IMG/VR virus record: IMGVR_UViG_3300035212_001456
Coordinates: 1-34,877 of that record
DNA: 34,877 nt
Strand: one strand, 5' to 3'
Source of the DNA: a virus
This document shows, piece after piece, positions 1 to 10,257 of this stretch. Under the pieces are notes generated by a model that was given only the letters and a program-made list of their open reading frames with translations, was not told the origin of the DNA and ran no database searches. The number at the start of each line of letters is the position of its first letter. The stretch's first letter is position 1. The position numbers and the translations under genes were made by a program.

Positions 1-3000
1 GGCTCGGCCGGCGCTCGCTATGTCGACGACGGCAATGGGGTCGTCGAGGTCGTGATCGACAAGGACGACCCGGCCATCGCCATCTTCACGCCCGAGAACA
101 TCGGCGAGGATGGCTTCTCCTACAGCTATAGCGACCGACTGACCCGGGCGAACGAGGTCACTGTCGAGTTCGTCAACCCGACGCTGAACTGGCAGCGGGA
201 CAAGCGCATCGTCCGTGATGACGCGGACATCGCCCTCTATGGTCGTATCCCCGAGAACTTCATCGCCGTCGGCTGTACCGATGTGGACGAGGCCCTCGCC
301 CGTGCCCGCCGCCGGCTGATCGGCGGTCTGACGGAGAAGGAGATCGCCACCTTCACGACGAACCGCAAGGGCCGGTTCCTCGCTGAGTGGAGCGTCATCC
401 TCCTTGGTGACCCAGAGATGGGTCGGGGCATCACCGGCCGTATCCGGGCCGTGACCGGTGCGCGGTCGGTCAGCCTGCGCGACCCGCTCGCCTTCGAGCC
501 GGGCATCACCTACTGGGCGTCGTTCGACATCGTGAACCCGGACTACCCGGCGACATCGTCGGAGCCGTTCAAGCTGGAGCGCCGCCAGATCACGAACTCG
601 GCCGGCGCGGATCAGACCACGCTGACGTTCGCGTCGGACCTGCCGGCCCTGCCGGAATACGCCACCTTCATTCTGGAAGCGCCGGATGTGGCTGGCTTCC
701 CGAAGCCCTATCGTGTCACGAACATCGGCGACGACAGCGGGACCGGTGACCAGATCCGCATCACCTGTCTCGAGTTGAACCGGAACAAGTGGGCCTACAT
801 CGACACCGGGGAGGGTGAGGGCGACCTCATTTACTCCGACTTTAGCTCGAAGATCGTGCTCCCACCGGTAAACCCCACGCTGGTGGTCACGACGCGCGCC
901 CGGGGCACGGGGGCAACCCGGGCCATCGAGGTGCGTTGGGACAAGTCACCCTCGCGCTGGGTCCGCCGCTACAAGGTCTACCACGCGGTGGACGGCGTGC
1001 CGCAGAAGGCCATCGACGCGACGACGACCTCCATCGAGATCGAGGGAGCCGAGAGCGGCACCCATACCTTCGCCATCGTGGCCATCGACATCCGGGGCCG
1101 CGAGAGCCTGCCCCTGACGCTGACCTACAACGTGACGGGCGACGCCCGCCCGGTCGCGCCGCCCACGAACCTGACCCTCGTGGGTGGGCTGCTGCCCACC
1201 GTGTTCGAAGACCTCAGCCCGAAGGTGATGTGGGACGCCCCGCCGGCCTCGCCCAACTTCAAGAACTACCGGCTGGTCATCAGCGACACCTCGTCGGATG
1301 CCCAGCTGCGGATCGTCGAGCTCGCGACGGAGCTGGAGTACCGCTACGACTTCCTGATGAACCGGGACGACGGGCTCGGCACCGCGACCCGCGACCTGAC
1401 GTTCACGCTCTACGCCGTGGATCAGGACGACAATCTCTCCCCTCCGGTCGAGCTGTCGATCAACAACCCCGCGCCGTTCGCCCCGACCATCACGGTCACG
1501 GCGACCATGGGCGGCGTCAACGTCGTCCTGTCGCCTTCCACCGAGCGCGACGTGGTCGGTGCGAAGCTCAGCGTCTCCACGGTCAGCGGCGTCACCGCCG
1601 TGGCTCAGGACGCCAATCAGGGCAGCTTCTTCGTGCCCCTCGCGGATGGGGATCTGCGCTACATCAAGGCGGCCTACTACGACAAGTTCTCCAGCTCGGA
1701 CCTGTTCTGGTCGGCGGAGAGCAGCGTCACGCGCGGCGGCATCGCGGACGTGGACCTGCCGGCCACCGCCCCCGCAACCGTCAGCGGCACGCCCACCCTC
1801 TCGTTCGCCTCGACCATCAACCCCGATGGGACGCAGGTCACGAACCTGACGGCAGGCTGGACGGCTGTTTCGGCCGCCACTGGCTACGACATCGAGATCA
1901 ACGATGGGGTGACCCCGTGGACCGAGTGGTCTCCGGTCGCCTCCATCAAGAACCTGCGGGTGCAGCCGGGCCGGACCTATACCGTCAAGGTCAAGGCTGT
2001 GGGGCGTACTGGGCTTCGCTCGGCCGCATGGTCCACCACCTCGGCCTCCGTGGCCGCCGGTGGCGACGTGACCGCGCCGAGCAACCCGACCAGCATCACC
2101 ATCACTGCCCTCGCCCGCCGGATCGTGTTGGCGTGGACGCCCTACGCTGACGCCGACTACTCGCACCTGAAGCTCTACCGCAACACTACGGGCACCAGCC
2201 CCGCGGGCACGGGTGAGGCCGACCTGTACCGACCCAATGTCACTGGGTCGATCTTCGCCGACACGAACGTCACGGCGGGGGTCCCCTACTACTACTGGGG
2301 CAAGCCGGTGGACCGGACCGGTAACGTCGGGGCACTCAACTACTTTGGCACCGCCACACCCACCTACGTCACCGTCGCGGGTGGGGACGTGCTGTCCACC
2401 GACCCCGTGCTGGTCACCAGTCAGGGCGTCGCGGCCTCCGTCTCGGGCCAGACCGGTTGGGCAACCTATGGCACCCTCACGCCGGCGACCGTCCAAGGCC
2501 GTGTTGGCAATCTGGACGCCTCTGGCAACCTGACCAGCCTGTCGAACATCAACACTCGCAGTCTGTCCCTCCTGACCGGTCGGACGGCCGATCAGCTGAC
2601 CTATGTATCGGGTGGAGCCACGGTCGAAAGCCTTCGCCCGGGCGAGGCTGGAGCCAACGTCACCGAAGGCCGTGTGGCCGCTTCGGTGACGGGTCAGACC
2701 TCATGGGCGACCTACGGCAGCTACACTCCGTCGCAGGTCGCCACACCTGTCGCGACATTCCTGTCCCCCCGCACCCAATCGTCTGTGGCCGTTGCGGCAG
2801 GTAGCGCCCGCTGGCACCGGGTGGCCCGCGTGGTCTCCTCCGTTGGCCGGGGTGCGATGCGGGTTACGCTGGGCTTCAACGGCGGTGGGGCGACCCCCTC
2901 GGCTCTGGTGCTGGACGTTTCCCGCGACTGGGACGTTAATGGGACCATCAGCATTGTCTCCAACGGCACGGGCTGCCCGATCACTCAGGCCCGTCTGTCG

Positions 3001-6000
3001 AGGGGAACCGGCGAAAGCTATCTGGACGTCTACATCGGGGCCAACAGCGCCTTCGACATGATGATCAGCGTGGAGCCTCTGCCCGGAACCGAAGGGGTCT
3101 GGGCCGTCAACTACGTCAGCAACCCCACGGTCGGGGCCACACTGATCGGCACCATCCCGCTGACCGACGCCAGCGGCGCGAACCGCGTCACCGGGGTGAT
3201 GACGAACGGGACCTACACACTGGTCAGCGCGGCCGGTGGCCTCGTGACCAACGGCGTGGCCGCGGTGAACGCCTCCGGGGTCAGCTTCGACGTCACGCAC
3301 GGGGCCGACCGTGCCGTGCTGGAGCGCGGTGCAAACATCACCGAGACCCGCACGGCCTCGGCCATCACCGGCCAGACCGGCTGGGCAACCTATGGCACCC
3401 TCACGCCGGCGACCGTCCAAGGCCGTGTTGGCAATCTGGACGCCTCCGGCAACCTGACCAGCCTGTCGAACATCAACACTCGCAGTCTGTCCCTCCTGAC
3501 CGGCCGGACGGCCGATCAGCTGACCTACGTCACCGGAGGCGCAACGGTCGAGAGCCTTCGCCCCGGCGAGGCTGGAGCCAACGTCACCGAGACCCGCACG
3601 GCCTCGGCCATCACCGGCCAGACTGATTGGGCGACCTACACGGGCCGCTCCGTCAACGCTCTGAACACCGCCATCTTCGCCGACGGCTACCTGCAATCGG
3701 GGTTGAACGCCCGCGTCAGGCCTCTCGAAATGATGGGCGGCATCGCGGGCACGAACCTCGCCCTGAACCCGGAGTTTGCTGACGGAAGTGCGGCCAACTA
3801 CAGCGTTTACAACAACGCAGGTGGGGCGAAGGTTACGATTGCGGTCGAGTACGAGAGCAACGCCCCGAACAATAGCCGGTACGTCCTCAAGGTCAGCTAC
3901 GACGGCACCGGGACGCCGAACAGCAACCCGTCGCCCGGCTTCGGGGGCGTCTATCAGGGTCTGACGTACACGACCGGGGCAGCCCGCCCCGGCCAGTACA
4001 CGCTCAACTCCCGCATCCTATACAAGGTGATGGCGCTGATCCCTGTTGGCCGCACCTTGACGTGGCACGGCAACTCCATGGGGGTGGGGAGCACGGTCAC
4101 CCCGCTCACCAGCATGGAGGGCACGGGAAGCTGGCAGCTTTACGTCTTCGAGGTCTTCACTGGTGCGCCGGGAGGGTCGCCCTCCAGCGTGGGCCACCTC
4201 GCGGTCCACAACGGAGCGAACACCTCCTTCGACTGGTATCTTGCCCGGTACGACCAGATCGACACGTCCGGTCCAGCCGCGACGTTCATCAATACCGGTC
4301 TGCGCGACAGCAGCGGTGCTCGTAGAGGCGACGCCGATCTGATCACGGTTCAAGGGGTTGCGGCCTCGTTCACCGGGCAGGGCGGTCTGGCGACGGCCAA
4401 CACGATCTCCGGCGACGGTCAGCTTTCAGGCGTCATTGCCAACCGCCTGCAAGGTGGCGATGTGGATGGGAACTACCTCAACGCGGGACGGATGCTGTAC
4501 CCCGGCACCGGTGGCGCGTCCGTCAGTTCGCTCCGCCCCGGTGAGTTTGGTGCCAACGTCACCGAGAGCCGGACCGCGGCGGCCATCACCGGTCAAGGCG
4601 TACTGGCCACGCGGGGCACGGTTGCAGCAACGCATATCGACGCCGGGGCGGTCACCCCCAGCAGGCAGAGCATCCGCGACACGTCCAACATGTTCCGCGA
4701 CAGCGATATGTCGGGGGACGCTTCTCTGTGGATCACCACGCCGGGGAGTTTCGTTTTCAACCCCTCGTCGGGCCTGTCTCTCGACGTCGCGTCCACGAAC
4801 TACGTCCTGATCACCACAGCAGGCTCCACTCGGGCCGTTCGGAGCAACTACGAGGGCTCGACCCCCGTTGAGCCGGGTAGGGTGTACTACGTCAGTGCCG
4901 TCGTATTCTCCTCCGTCCCCGCTGCAGCTGCCACGGCGTACGCGACCTTCTACGACCGAGCGGGAGCCCTGATCAGCAGCACTCCGATCATCGGTAGCAA
5001 CACCACGACCAGCCCCACGCGGGTCACCGCGCTGATCACCCCGCCGTCGAACGCCGTCCGCATGGGCTTCTGGTTCGAGGCTTACAACACCGGCTACGGC
5101 TACTTCGCCGAGCCGATCATTCGCCGCGCCAGCAGGCTGGGGGATCTGGTCTACCGGGAGACGGGCGCGGTCCTGACCGACGCGGTCGCCGTCACCAGCC
5201 TTGGTGTCGCCGCGACCATCGCGGGTCAGACCGCGTGGGCTACGGCCACCATCCCGGGGGGTCTGACCCCCACGATTGTCGGCAACCGCTCGCAGAACCT
5301 CGACAACACGACCGGGGCGTTCAACAGCCTGTCGAACATCACGACCCGCCCTTTGGACGCTCTGACCGGTCGGACCGCCGACAAGGTGAACTACATTGGG
5401 GGCGGCGGCGTCACGATGGAGGTCCTGCGCCCGCAGGAGGCCAACGCCAACGTCACTGAGACCCGGACGGCCTCGGCCATCACTGGCCAAGGTCCGGGCG
5501 CGACGGCGGTGTCCAACCGCGTCCTGAACGACCGCTATGAGGGCGGCGTCAAGCTGATCCAGCAGCCGGACGGGGGGCAACTCAACATTCCGACCTCGAA
5601 CCAAGTCGGCCAGCTTGAGATCGTCTTCCCGTTCGCTTGGAACGCGGTCTCGCCGATGATCACGTTCGACGTGGTGGTTCACGATTACTCTACCGGTCGC
5701 ACCAGCACATACACCGTCGCCGGTCACCACTACAACACGGGGAGTAACGGCTGGTGGGCGAACGTCACCGCGACGTTCAACGGTCCCCGCGCCTTCTCCC
5801 GCCCGGTCAAGTTTGGCTTCAACGCCGCAGGCAAGGCGACCATCTGGATCGGCTCGGTTGGTGATCTCTGGCAGTACCCGAATGTCACCATCCGCAACGT
5901 GCAGGTCGGCTACGCGTCGCAGGTCAACGACTGGGCAACCGGCTGGTCGATCAGTCTGAACAACACCGCCATCTCCGGCACCTACGTCAACATGACGACC

Positions 6001-9000
6001 CCTTACTGGGTCCGCATCGTGGATGTCCCCCGCAGCGGGGATCAGGTCTTCGGCGAGGGTCTGTTGGAGCAAGCTGGCGGGGCCGTGGCTACGCGCGCCA
6101 ACTTCCGTACGGACCAAGGTGTCGCCGCCTCGATCAGCGGACAGGCCGCTACCGCGACTTCATCTGACTTCGCCTCGGTCACGGGCGCAACCCGCCCCGC
6201 CAACAACGCCACGGTGGGTGCGGACTGGACGACCAACCTGACGAACCGCGCCCCGGTCACGCAGGGGGACAGCCTCACCGAAGACCCGTCCGGCGCTGAC
6301 CCCAGTGCGTGGGCTGGAGCGGTGGGCAGCTTCGTCTCGATCACGGACGGTGAGGTTGCCACCACCGCGATGCGCCTCACGGGGGGAACCCTGATTGGGG
6401 CTCGTCGTGTGCCGGTGGACGCGGCCAAGACCTACATGATCGAGTGCTGGATGCGCCGCACCGGTACAACCAACACCGCCTACGGGCTGGCCAGCCTTCG
6501 TGACGGCGCGGGCTCGGAGATCAATGGCGATGGATCGTACTGGCTCTACTGGCCGCAGGGCACGACCATCCCGGCGACGTGGACCTATTACAGCCGCGTC
6601 TTCGGCGCGGGCACCGGCAAGACCATTCCGGCCAACGCCGTCACCATGGCGGTGGGCGCTCTGCCGAACTACAACGGCGCGTCCGGCGCAGTAGAAATCC
6701 AAGGCCTCCGTATCGTTGAAGTGACCACCGTGGGCGGAAGTCTGCGGAGGGCGGACGGCAGCCTCGCCACCGAGGCGGCCCTTGTAACCGGCCTCGGCAC
6801 CGCTGCTTCAATCACGGGCCAATCCGTGCTTGCCACGAACTCCGACTTCGCGGGTGTGACCGGAGCCACGCGCCCCAGCCCCAATGCGGGCACGAGCGGC
6901 ATCCTGACCCCCCTCGGCTCTTTCTCGACGGTGGTCGGCAACAGCGTCAGCAAGTCGGGAACACACGGGGCTCTCGAAGGTGGGGCTGTCGGATCGGCGC
7001 AGCGTGGGTCGGCCTATATCCGCAGCAGCCTCTTGTCGGTGGCCGCCGGAGGCGGCTGGTACACGCAGCTTGCCCTTGATGACGACGCCACGACGTTCAA
7101 CACGAGCACTCAGAAATACTGGTGCCGGTACGTCACCGCCGGGGGTTCGCCGGGTAGCCTCGCCCTTTACAGCGGTGACACGACCCTCGCGTCCGCTACG
7201 ATCCCGGTCTTGACGCTCGCCTCCCGCATGACGCTGGGCTACGACGGCTCGACGGTGTTCGTGGACATTGACGGCGTCAGGTACTGCTCGTCCCCCGCCC
7301 CGGCGGGCCAGACCTTGTGGCCGAAGATCATCGACTTCTACAACTCAGCGGCCTCGACCTTCCCCGCCGCCATCGTTGATATCCAGTACGGCGCGTGGAC
7401 CGAGAACACCGCAGCGGTCGCGGCGCTGGTCCCGTACAACTCGGAGACTGTCGTATCGGGTAGCACCGCGACCAAGGTTGGTGGTTCGCACGGCTCTTGG
7501 GGCGGCGGCGTGTCGTCGCGCGACAAGTATGTTGGCGCAGCTTACTGCTCGTTCCGTGTAGGCGAGAGCGTCCAGCCCTACTTCATGGCGGGTCTGGCTG
7601 CCCCCGGCTTTGGCGGCGACTACAATACGATCAACTACTCGTGCTACACGACCGGGCTTCCGGGGTCTCAAGCTATGCGGGCCTACGCCGGGGGCATCGG
7701 GGAACTCGCCACGTTGGCCGCTGCCGGAGCATGGGCGCTCACGGACGTCTGGTCGGTCGTCTACGACGGCGTCCGGGTTCAGTGGCTCCAGAACGGCGTT
7801 GTGCGCTACACCTACGCCGCCGCCGCTGGCCAGACCCTCGGCTTCGCAGCATCGCAGGTGTACTTCGGAAACCAGCTTGCCGACATTCAGGTGGGACCGG
7901 CCAACCAAGTCGCCCGTATCGGCCACAACACCTATGACGATACGGGCGGGGCGCTTGTGGGCCGCACCGGCCTGATCACCAGCCTTGGCACCGCTTCCTC
8001 AATCTCCGGCCAGACCGCTGCCGCGACCGCTCCAGACGTTCAGGTCTTCAACGACCGCAAGCAGGGCAACGTCACGCACATTGCCCTTCCGGTCGGAGGC
8101 ACGAACGAGAACTCCGGCAGCGCCGACATGGGTGCGTGGCGCATCGTCCTGCCCGTGACGTGGAACTACGCCATGATCTCCTTTGAGGTGGAGGTCCAGC
8201 GGTACGGCGGCGGAGGTGCTGTGGTGTACCAAATCTACGGCTACACCTACGATTACGGCGGCGGCTCGCACGGCTGGATCAACAGTTCCGTCAAGGCGAC
8301 CGGAGATCGCTTTGGCTTCCAGAACGTCTACATGCACAAGGACCCGGCGACGGGCCGCCCCGCCGTGGACATTGGCCTCGTCAACAGCACGACGTGGCCC
8401 TACTCGAAGGTCTCGGTGAAGAACGTCCGCGTCGGCCACACGCCCGGCACGGTCGCCGACTGGGACGACGGCTGGACCGTCACCCTGACCAACGCCGCTC
8501 GCGGCGCAGACAGCTACACGATTGGCGCAGGCTCCATCGGGCAGGACGCGGTCTTCGGTGAGAACTGCTGGGAGACCGAGGCCAAGGCCACTCTCGCCAC
8601 CCGCGCCAACTTCCGCACGGACCAAGGCGTCGCTTCGTCTTACGCGGGCCAGACCCTACTGGCGACGCAGACGTTTCCGACCCACGCTGGCGTCGCTGCG
8701 GCCAAGGCGGCCGGCCTGACGGATGGCCGCCAGTTCTACGACAGCACCAATAGCAACCTGCTGACGGCGGTGACGAGCGCCGCGGGGGGCTTCGGGGCTA
8801 CGGCCAGCCACACCAACCGCTCGGGCTCGCGCTCCGGGGCCGGGTCTGTCACGACCTCGACCGTCACCGTGACGCCTACGGGCGCGGGTGGGTCGGTGTC
8901 TTACAGCTGGTACCGGATCAGCGGAGACACTGGGATCAGCGCCACCTCATCGACAGGCGCGGCCACCGCTTTCACCGGGTCGGTCGGGGTTGGGGAGACC

Positions 9001-9093
9001 AAGTCGGCCACCTTCGCCTGTGCTGCGACCGACGCCGGCACCGGCAAGACCGTCACTCTGCTCGTCACCGCCTCGATCACCGAAACCACTTGA
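1..9093 (+). CDS. Tail tip / central fibre protein (phage lambda J-like), 5' partial
   Basis: The frame is open from base 1, so the true start lies upstream; 3,030 residues are visible, ending in TGA. The first 250 or so residues resemble the C-terminal part of the J-like tail tip core. Five fibronectin type III-like beta domains follow (about bases 860-2390). The rest is a chain of predicted beta-rich, glycan-binding-like modules separated by a recurring linker of the form (Q/L)G(V/T)A(A/S)S-x-x-GQ...AT, seen about 12 times (for example near 2422, 2665, 3340, 4350, 5200, 6117, 6793, 7984, 8625). Several modules are paralogous pairs: 5540-6130 with 8040-8650, and 6900-7400 with 7400-7930. The last 90 residues look Ig-like. 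The family role is host recognition at the tail tip. It is the last structural gene before the lysis cassette. Function is inferred from architecture. Confidence 0.85.
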   Translation, partial: GSAGARYVDDGNGVVEVVIDKDDPAIAIFTPENIGEDGFSYSYSDRLTRANEVTVEFVNPTLNWQRDKRIVRDDADIALYGRIPENFIAVGCTDVDEALARARRRLIGGLTEKEIATFTTNRKGRFLAEWSVILLGDPEMGRGITGRIRAVTGARSVSLRDPLAFEPGITYWASFDIVNPDYPATSSEPFKLERRQITNSAGADQTTLTFASDLPALPEYATFILEAPDVAGFPKPYRVTNIGDDSGTGDQIRITCLELNRNKWAYIDTGEGEGDLIYSDFSSKIVLPPVNPTLVVTTRARGTGATRAIEVRWDKSPSRWVRRYKVYHAVDGVPQKAIDATTTSIEIEGAESGTHTFAIVAIDIRGRESLPLTLTYNVTGDARPVAPPTNLTLVGGLLPTVFEDLSPKVMWDAPPASPNFKNYRLVISDTSSDAQLRIVELATELEYRYDFLMNRDDGLGTATRDLTFTLYAVDQDDNLSPPVELSINNPAPFAPTITVTATMGGVNVVLSPSTERDVVGAKLSVSTVSGVTAVAQDANQGSFFVPLADGDLRYIKAAYYDKFSSSDLFWSAESSVTRGGIADVDLPATAPATVSGTPTLSFASTINPDGTQVTNLTAGWTAVSAATGYDIEINDGVTPWTEWSPVASIKNLRVQPGRTYTVKVKAVGRTGLRSAAWSTTSASVAAGGDVTAPSNPTSITITALARRIVLAWTPYADADYSHLKLYRNTTGTSPAGTGEADLYRPNVTGSIFADTNVTAGVPYYYWGKPVDRTGNVGALNYFGTATPTYVTVAGGDVLSTDPVLVTSQGVAASVSGQTGWATYGTLTPATVQGRVGNLDASGNLTSLSNINTRSLSLLTGRTADQLTYVSGGATVESLRPGEAGANVTEGRVAASVTGQTSWATYGSYTPSQVATPVATFLSPRTQSSVAVAAGSARWHRVARVVSSVGRGAMRVTLGFNGGGATPSALVLDVSRDWDVNGTISIVSNGTGCPITQARLSRGTGESYLDVYIGANSAFDMMISVEPLPGTEGVWAVNYVSNPTVGATLIGTIPLTDASGANRVTGVMTNGTYTLVSAAGGLVTNGVAAVNASGVSFDVTHGADRAVLERGANITETRTASAITGQTGWATYGTLTPATVQGRVGNLDASGNLTSLSNINTRSLSLLTGRTADQLTYVTGGATVESLRPGEAGANVTETRTASAITGQTDWATYTGRSVNALNTAIFADGYLQSGLNARVRPLEMMGGIAGTNLALNPEFADGSAANYSVYNNAGGAKVTIAVEYESNAPNNSRYVLKVSYDGTGTPNSNPSPGFGGVYQGLTYTTGAARPGQYTLNSRILYKVMALIPVGRTLTWHGNSMGVGSTVTPLTSMEGTGSWQLYVFEVFTGAPGGSPSSVGHLAVHNGANTSFDWYLARYDQIDTSGPAATFINTGLRDSSGARRGDADLITVQGVAASFTGQGGLATANTISGDGQLSGVIANRLQGGDVDGNYLNAGRMLYPGTGGASVSSLRPGEFGANVTESRTAAAITGQGVLATRGTVAATHIDAGAVTPSRQSIRDTSNMFRDSDMSGDASLWITTPGSFVFNPSSGLSLDVASTNYVLITTAGSTRAVRSNYEGSTPVEPGRVYYVSAVVFSSVPAAAATAYATFYDRAGALISSTPIIGSNTTTSPTRVTALITPPSNAVRMGFWFEAYNTGYGYFAEPIIRRASRLGDLVYRETGAVLTDAVAVTSLGVAATIAGQTAWATATIPGGLTPTIVGNRSQNLDNTTGAFNSLSNITTRPLDALTGRTADKVNYIGGGGVTMEVLRPQEANANVTETRTASAITGQGPGATAVSNRVLNDRYEGGVKLIQQPDGGQLNIPTSNQVGQLEIVFPFAWNAVSPMITFDVVVHDYSTGRTSTYTVAGHHYNTGSNGWWANVTATFNGPRAFSRPVKFGFNAAGKATIWIGSVGDLWQYPNVTIRNVQVGYASQVNDWATGWSISLNNTAISGTYVNMTTPYWVRIVDVPRSGDQVFGEGLLEQAGGAVATRANFRTDQGVAASISGQAATATSSDFASVTGATRPANNATVGADWTTNLTNRAPVTQGDSLTEDPSGADPSAWAGAVGSFVSITDGEVATTAMRLTGGTLIGARRVPVDAAKTYMIECWMRRTGTTNTAYGLASLRDGAGSEINGDGSYWLYWPQGTTIPATWTYYSRVFGAGTGKTIPANAVTMAVGALPNYNGASGAVEIQGLRIVEVTTVGGSLRRADGSLATEAALVTGLGTAASITGQSVLATNSDFAGVTGATRPSPNAGTSGILTPLGSFSTVVGNSVSKSGTHGALEGGAVGSAQRGSAYIRSSLLSVAAGGGWYTQLALDDDATTFNTSTQKYWCRYVTAGGSPGSLALYSGDTTLASATIPVLTLASRMTLGYDGSTVFVDIDGVRYCSSPAPAGQTLWPKIIDFYNSAASTFPAAIVDIQYGAWTENTAAVAALVPYNSETVVSGSTATKVGGSHGSWGGGVSSRDKYVGAAYCSFRVGESVQPYFMAGLAAPGFGGDYNTINYSCYTTGLPGSQAMRAYAGGIGELATLAAAGAWALTDVWSVVYDGVRVQWLQNGVVRYTYAAAAGQTLGFAASQVYFGNQLADIQVGPANQVARIGHNTYDDTGGALVGRTGLITSLGTASSISGQTAAATAPDVQVFNDRKQGNVTHIALPVGGTNENSGSADMGAWRIVLPVTWNYAMISFEVEVQRYGGGGAVVYQIYGYTYDYGGGSHGWINSSVKATGDRFGFQNVYMHKDPATGRPAVDIGLVNSTTWPYSKVSVKNVRVGHTPGTVADWDDGWTVTLTNAARGADSYTIGAGSIGQDAVFGENCWETEAKATLATRANFRTDQGVASSYAGQTLLATQTFPTHAGVAAAKAAGLTDGRQFYDSTNSNLLTAVTSAAGGFGATASHTNRSGSRSGAGSVTTSTVTVTPTGAGGSVSYSWYRISGDTGISATSSTGAATAFTGSVGVGETKSATFACAATDAGTGKTVTLLVTASITETT
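2448..2666 (+). repeat. Long direct repeat within the tail gene, copy 1
   Basis: This 219-base segment recurs 924 bases downstream (3372-3590) in the same reading frame with only scattered, mostly third-position differences, densest toward its 3' end. It encodes the linker motif followed by about 65 residues containing SNINTRSLSLLTGRTADQLT and SLRPGEAGANVTE. A third, diverged copy is visible at protein level at about 5257-5460. The near identity at DNA level implies recent duplication or gene conversion. Confidence 0.9.
3372..3590 (+). repeat. Long direct repeat within the tail gene, copy 2
   Basis: Partner of the copy at 2448-2666, offset by exactly 308 codons so both are read in frame. Substitutions are few and mostly synonymous at the 5' end and more frequent in the last 60 bases. 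Confidence 0.9.
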
Positions 9094-9150
9094 CACTAGA
9101 CTACTAATCGCCCCACTTCCCCCACACCCACCACCCTTGAGGACCAGACC

Positions 9151-9582
9151 ATGTTTGCAGATAACGGACCCGTCGCCGCCGTCAACGCGATGCGAGAGTT
9201 CATGGAAGACCACGGCAGCAAGATCTTTGCTGAGGTGAAGGAGAAGCTGCGCGAGAAGCTGCGCGAGATCTCGCCGGTGCCGGCGCTGCTGGGCGGCATG
9301 GAGGCGCTCTATGTGATCGCCACCGAGAAGCCCTTCTCCACCGCACCCGGCCGGGAGGCCACGCTCCAACTGCTTGGCATCGTGGCCACCGCCGTGGGCA
9401 CCGGCCAATATGGTGGGATCGAGAGCCGCGACCGGGCGTGGGCCATCGTGGCGTGGGCGGCCCACAAGTTGGCCCCATCCGGCGACGAGCCCCCGGCCCC
9501 CGCTGTCGACGCTGCCTTCTCCACGGTCGCCCCGGTCGTGGTCGACCCTGCGCCGGCCCCGCCGCCCGAACCCGAGGCATAA
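9151..9582 (+). CDS. Hypothetical protein, proline-rich C-terminus
   Basis: 143 residues starting at ATG with a GAGGA ribosome site about 9 bases upstream; the gap from the tail gene is 57 bases. The first 35 residues are probably helical and charged (repeated EKLREKLREI), the middle is a hydrophobic alanine-rich stretch (about residues 60-105), and the last 30 residues are low-complexity alanine/proline. I recognise no family. It lies directly before a strong terminator, so it is probably the last gene of the tail transcript. It could be a small tail-associated or lysis-associated protein, but nothing in the sequence decides this. Confidence 0.8.
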   Translation: MFADNGPVAAVNAMREFMEDHGSKIFAEVKEKLREKLREISPVPALLGGMEALYVIATEKPFSTAPGREATLQLLGIVATAVGTGQYGGIESRDRAWAIVAWAAHKLAPSGDEPPAPAVDAAFSTVAPVVVDPAPAPPPEPEA

Positions 9583-9602
9583 GGTCTCAGGCCAAAAGGA
9601 AG

Positions 9603-9635
9603 AGCCCGCCGTCACTGACGGCGGGCTTTTTATTT
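9603..9635 (+). terminator. Rho-independent terminator after the tail region
   Basis: Perfect 11-base stem AGCCCGCCGTC (9603-9613) paired with GACGGCGGGCT (9617-9627), three-base loop, followed by TTTTATTT. It sits 21 bases after the stop of the preceding gene and separates the tail unit from the lysis cassette. Confidence 0.92.
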
Positions 9636-9703
9636 GAGTATCCACTGGATGTTATGGGCATCTTCCACGGGAACTCCGAGCTGATCTATGCGATCCCACT
9701 GCC

Positions 9704-9883
9704 ATGGCGAAATCAGCTGGCATCATTGCGCGGGGAAAGCCCGACGACCGTTTGAAATTGGCCGCCATCGCGGACCATGACCAGAAGAGCGGGAGTACGG
9801 TCCTCATCGACCACATCCGCTCGCGGTACCAGCTGCTCTTCGGCGATATGGACCCTTCGCTCGCAGCGCCGCGGGGGGAGTAG
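9704..9883 (+). CDS. Small hypothetical protein (59 aa)
   Basis: Reading frame from ATG 9704 to TAG 9881-9883, 59 residues, basic N-terminus (MAKSAGIIARGKPDDRLKLA) and a helical, charged centre. The last base of its stop is the first base of the GTG start of the next gene, the sort of overlap used throughout this genome, which is the main support that it is real. The ribosome site is weak. It has no membrane segment. Position at the head of the lysis cassette is the only hint of role; some phages have a small terminase-like or regulatory gene in this place. Confidence 0.6.
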   Translation: MAKSAGIIARGKPDDRLKLAAIADHDQKSGSTVLIDHIRSRYQLLFGDMDPSLAAPRGE

Positions 9884-10257
9884 TGAGCGTGGCAGACCCC
9901 AATGAGATGCAGAACGTGATCCTGCCCCTTATCGACAGGCTCATCCTGCCCGTGGTTCAGCGTCTGGACCAGATGGACCAGCGGCAGCGCGAGGACGCGC
10001 AGATCCTGCACACGAAGCTCGACGGGGTCGCCAGCGTCGGCCACCGCGTTAACAGCGTCGAGAGCGTGGCCGAGACCCTGAAGAGCCGTCTCGACGACAT
10101 CGACGGACGGCAAGCAGATCACGCGGTCCAGTTGGCCCGCACCCAAGGTCGCAACGACGTCCTCATTGGGGTCATGAGCTGGGTCGGTGGCCCCGTCGTC
10201 GCCGCCCTGACCATTGCGGGCATCTCGAAACTGTTCAACGTGGATCTGGGCCTGTGA
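9883..10257 (+). CDS. Coiled-coil protein with C-terminal membrane segment, holin-like candidate
   Basis: 124 residues from GTG, preceded by a GGGGGAG ribosome site. Residues 10-80 are predicted helical with heptad-like leucine/isoleucine spacing (DRLILPVVQRLDQMDQ). Residues about 93-116 form a single hydrophobic stretch (VLIGVMSWVGGPVVAALTIAG). This layout, cytoplasmic coiled coil plus one C-terminal membrane segment, is like XhlA-type lysis accessory proteins. It lies just upstream of the endolysin and no other holin is obvious in the window, so a holin or holin-partner role is reasonable inference, not proof. It overlaps the next gene by four bases (GTGA). Confidence 0.75.
   Translation: MSVADPNEMQNVILPLIDRLILPVVQRLDQMDQRQREDAQILHTKLDGVASVGHRVNSVESVAETLKSRLDDIDGRQADHAVQLARTQGRNDVLIGVMSWVGGPVVAALTIAGISKLFNVDLGL

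Noticed and set aside
936-2496. Long open frames on both strands inside the tail gene
   Set aside because: They are shadows of GC-rich codon use in the real frame; their composition is Arg/Gly/His-rich and they have no domain or ribosome site.
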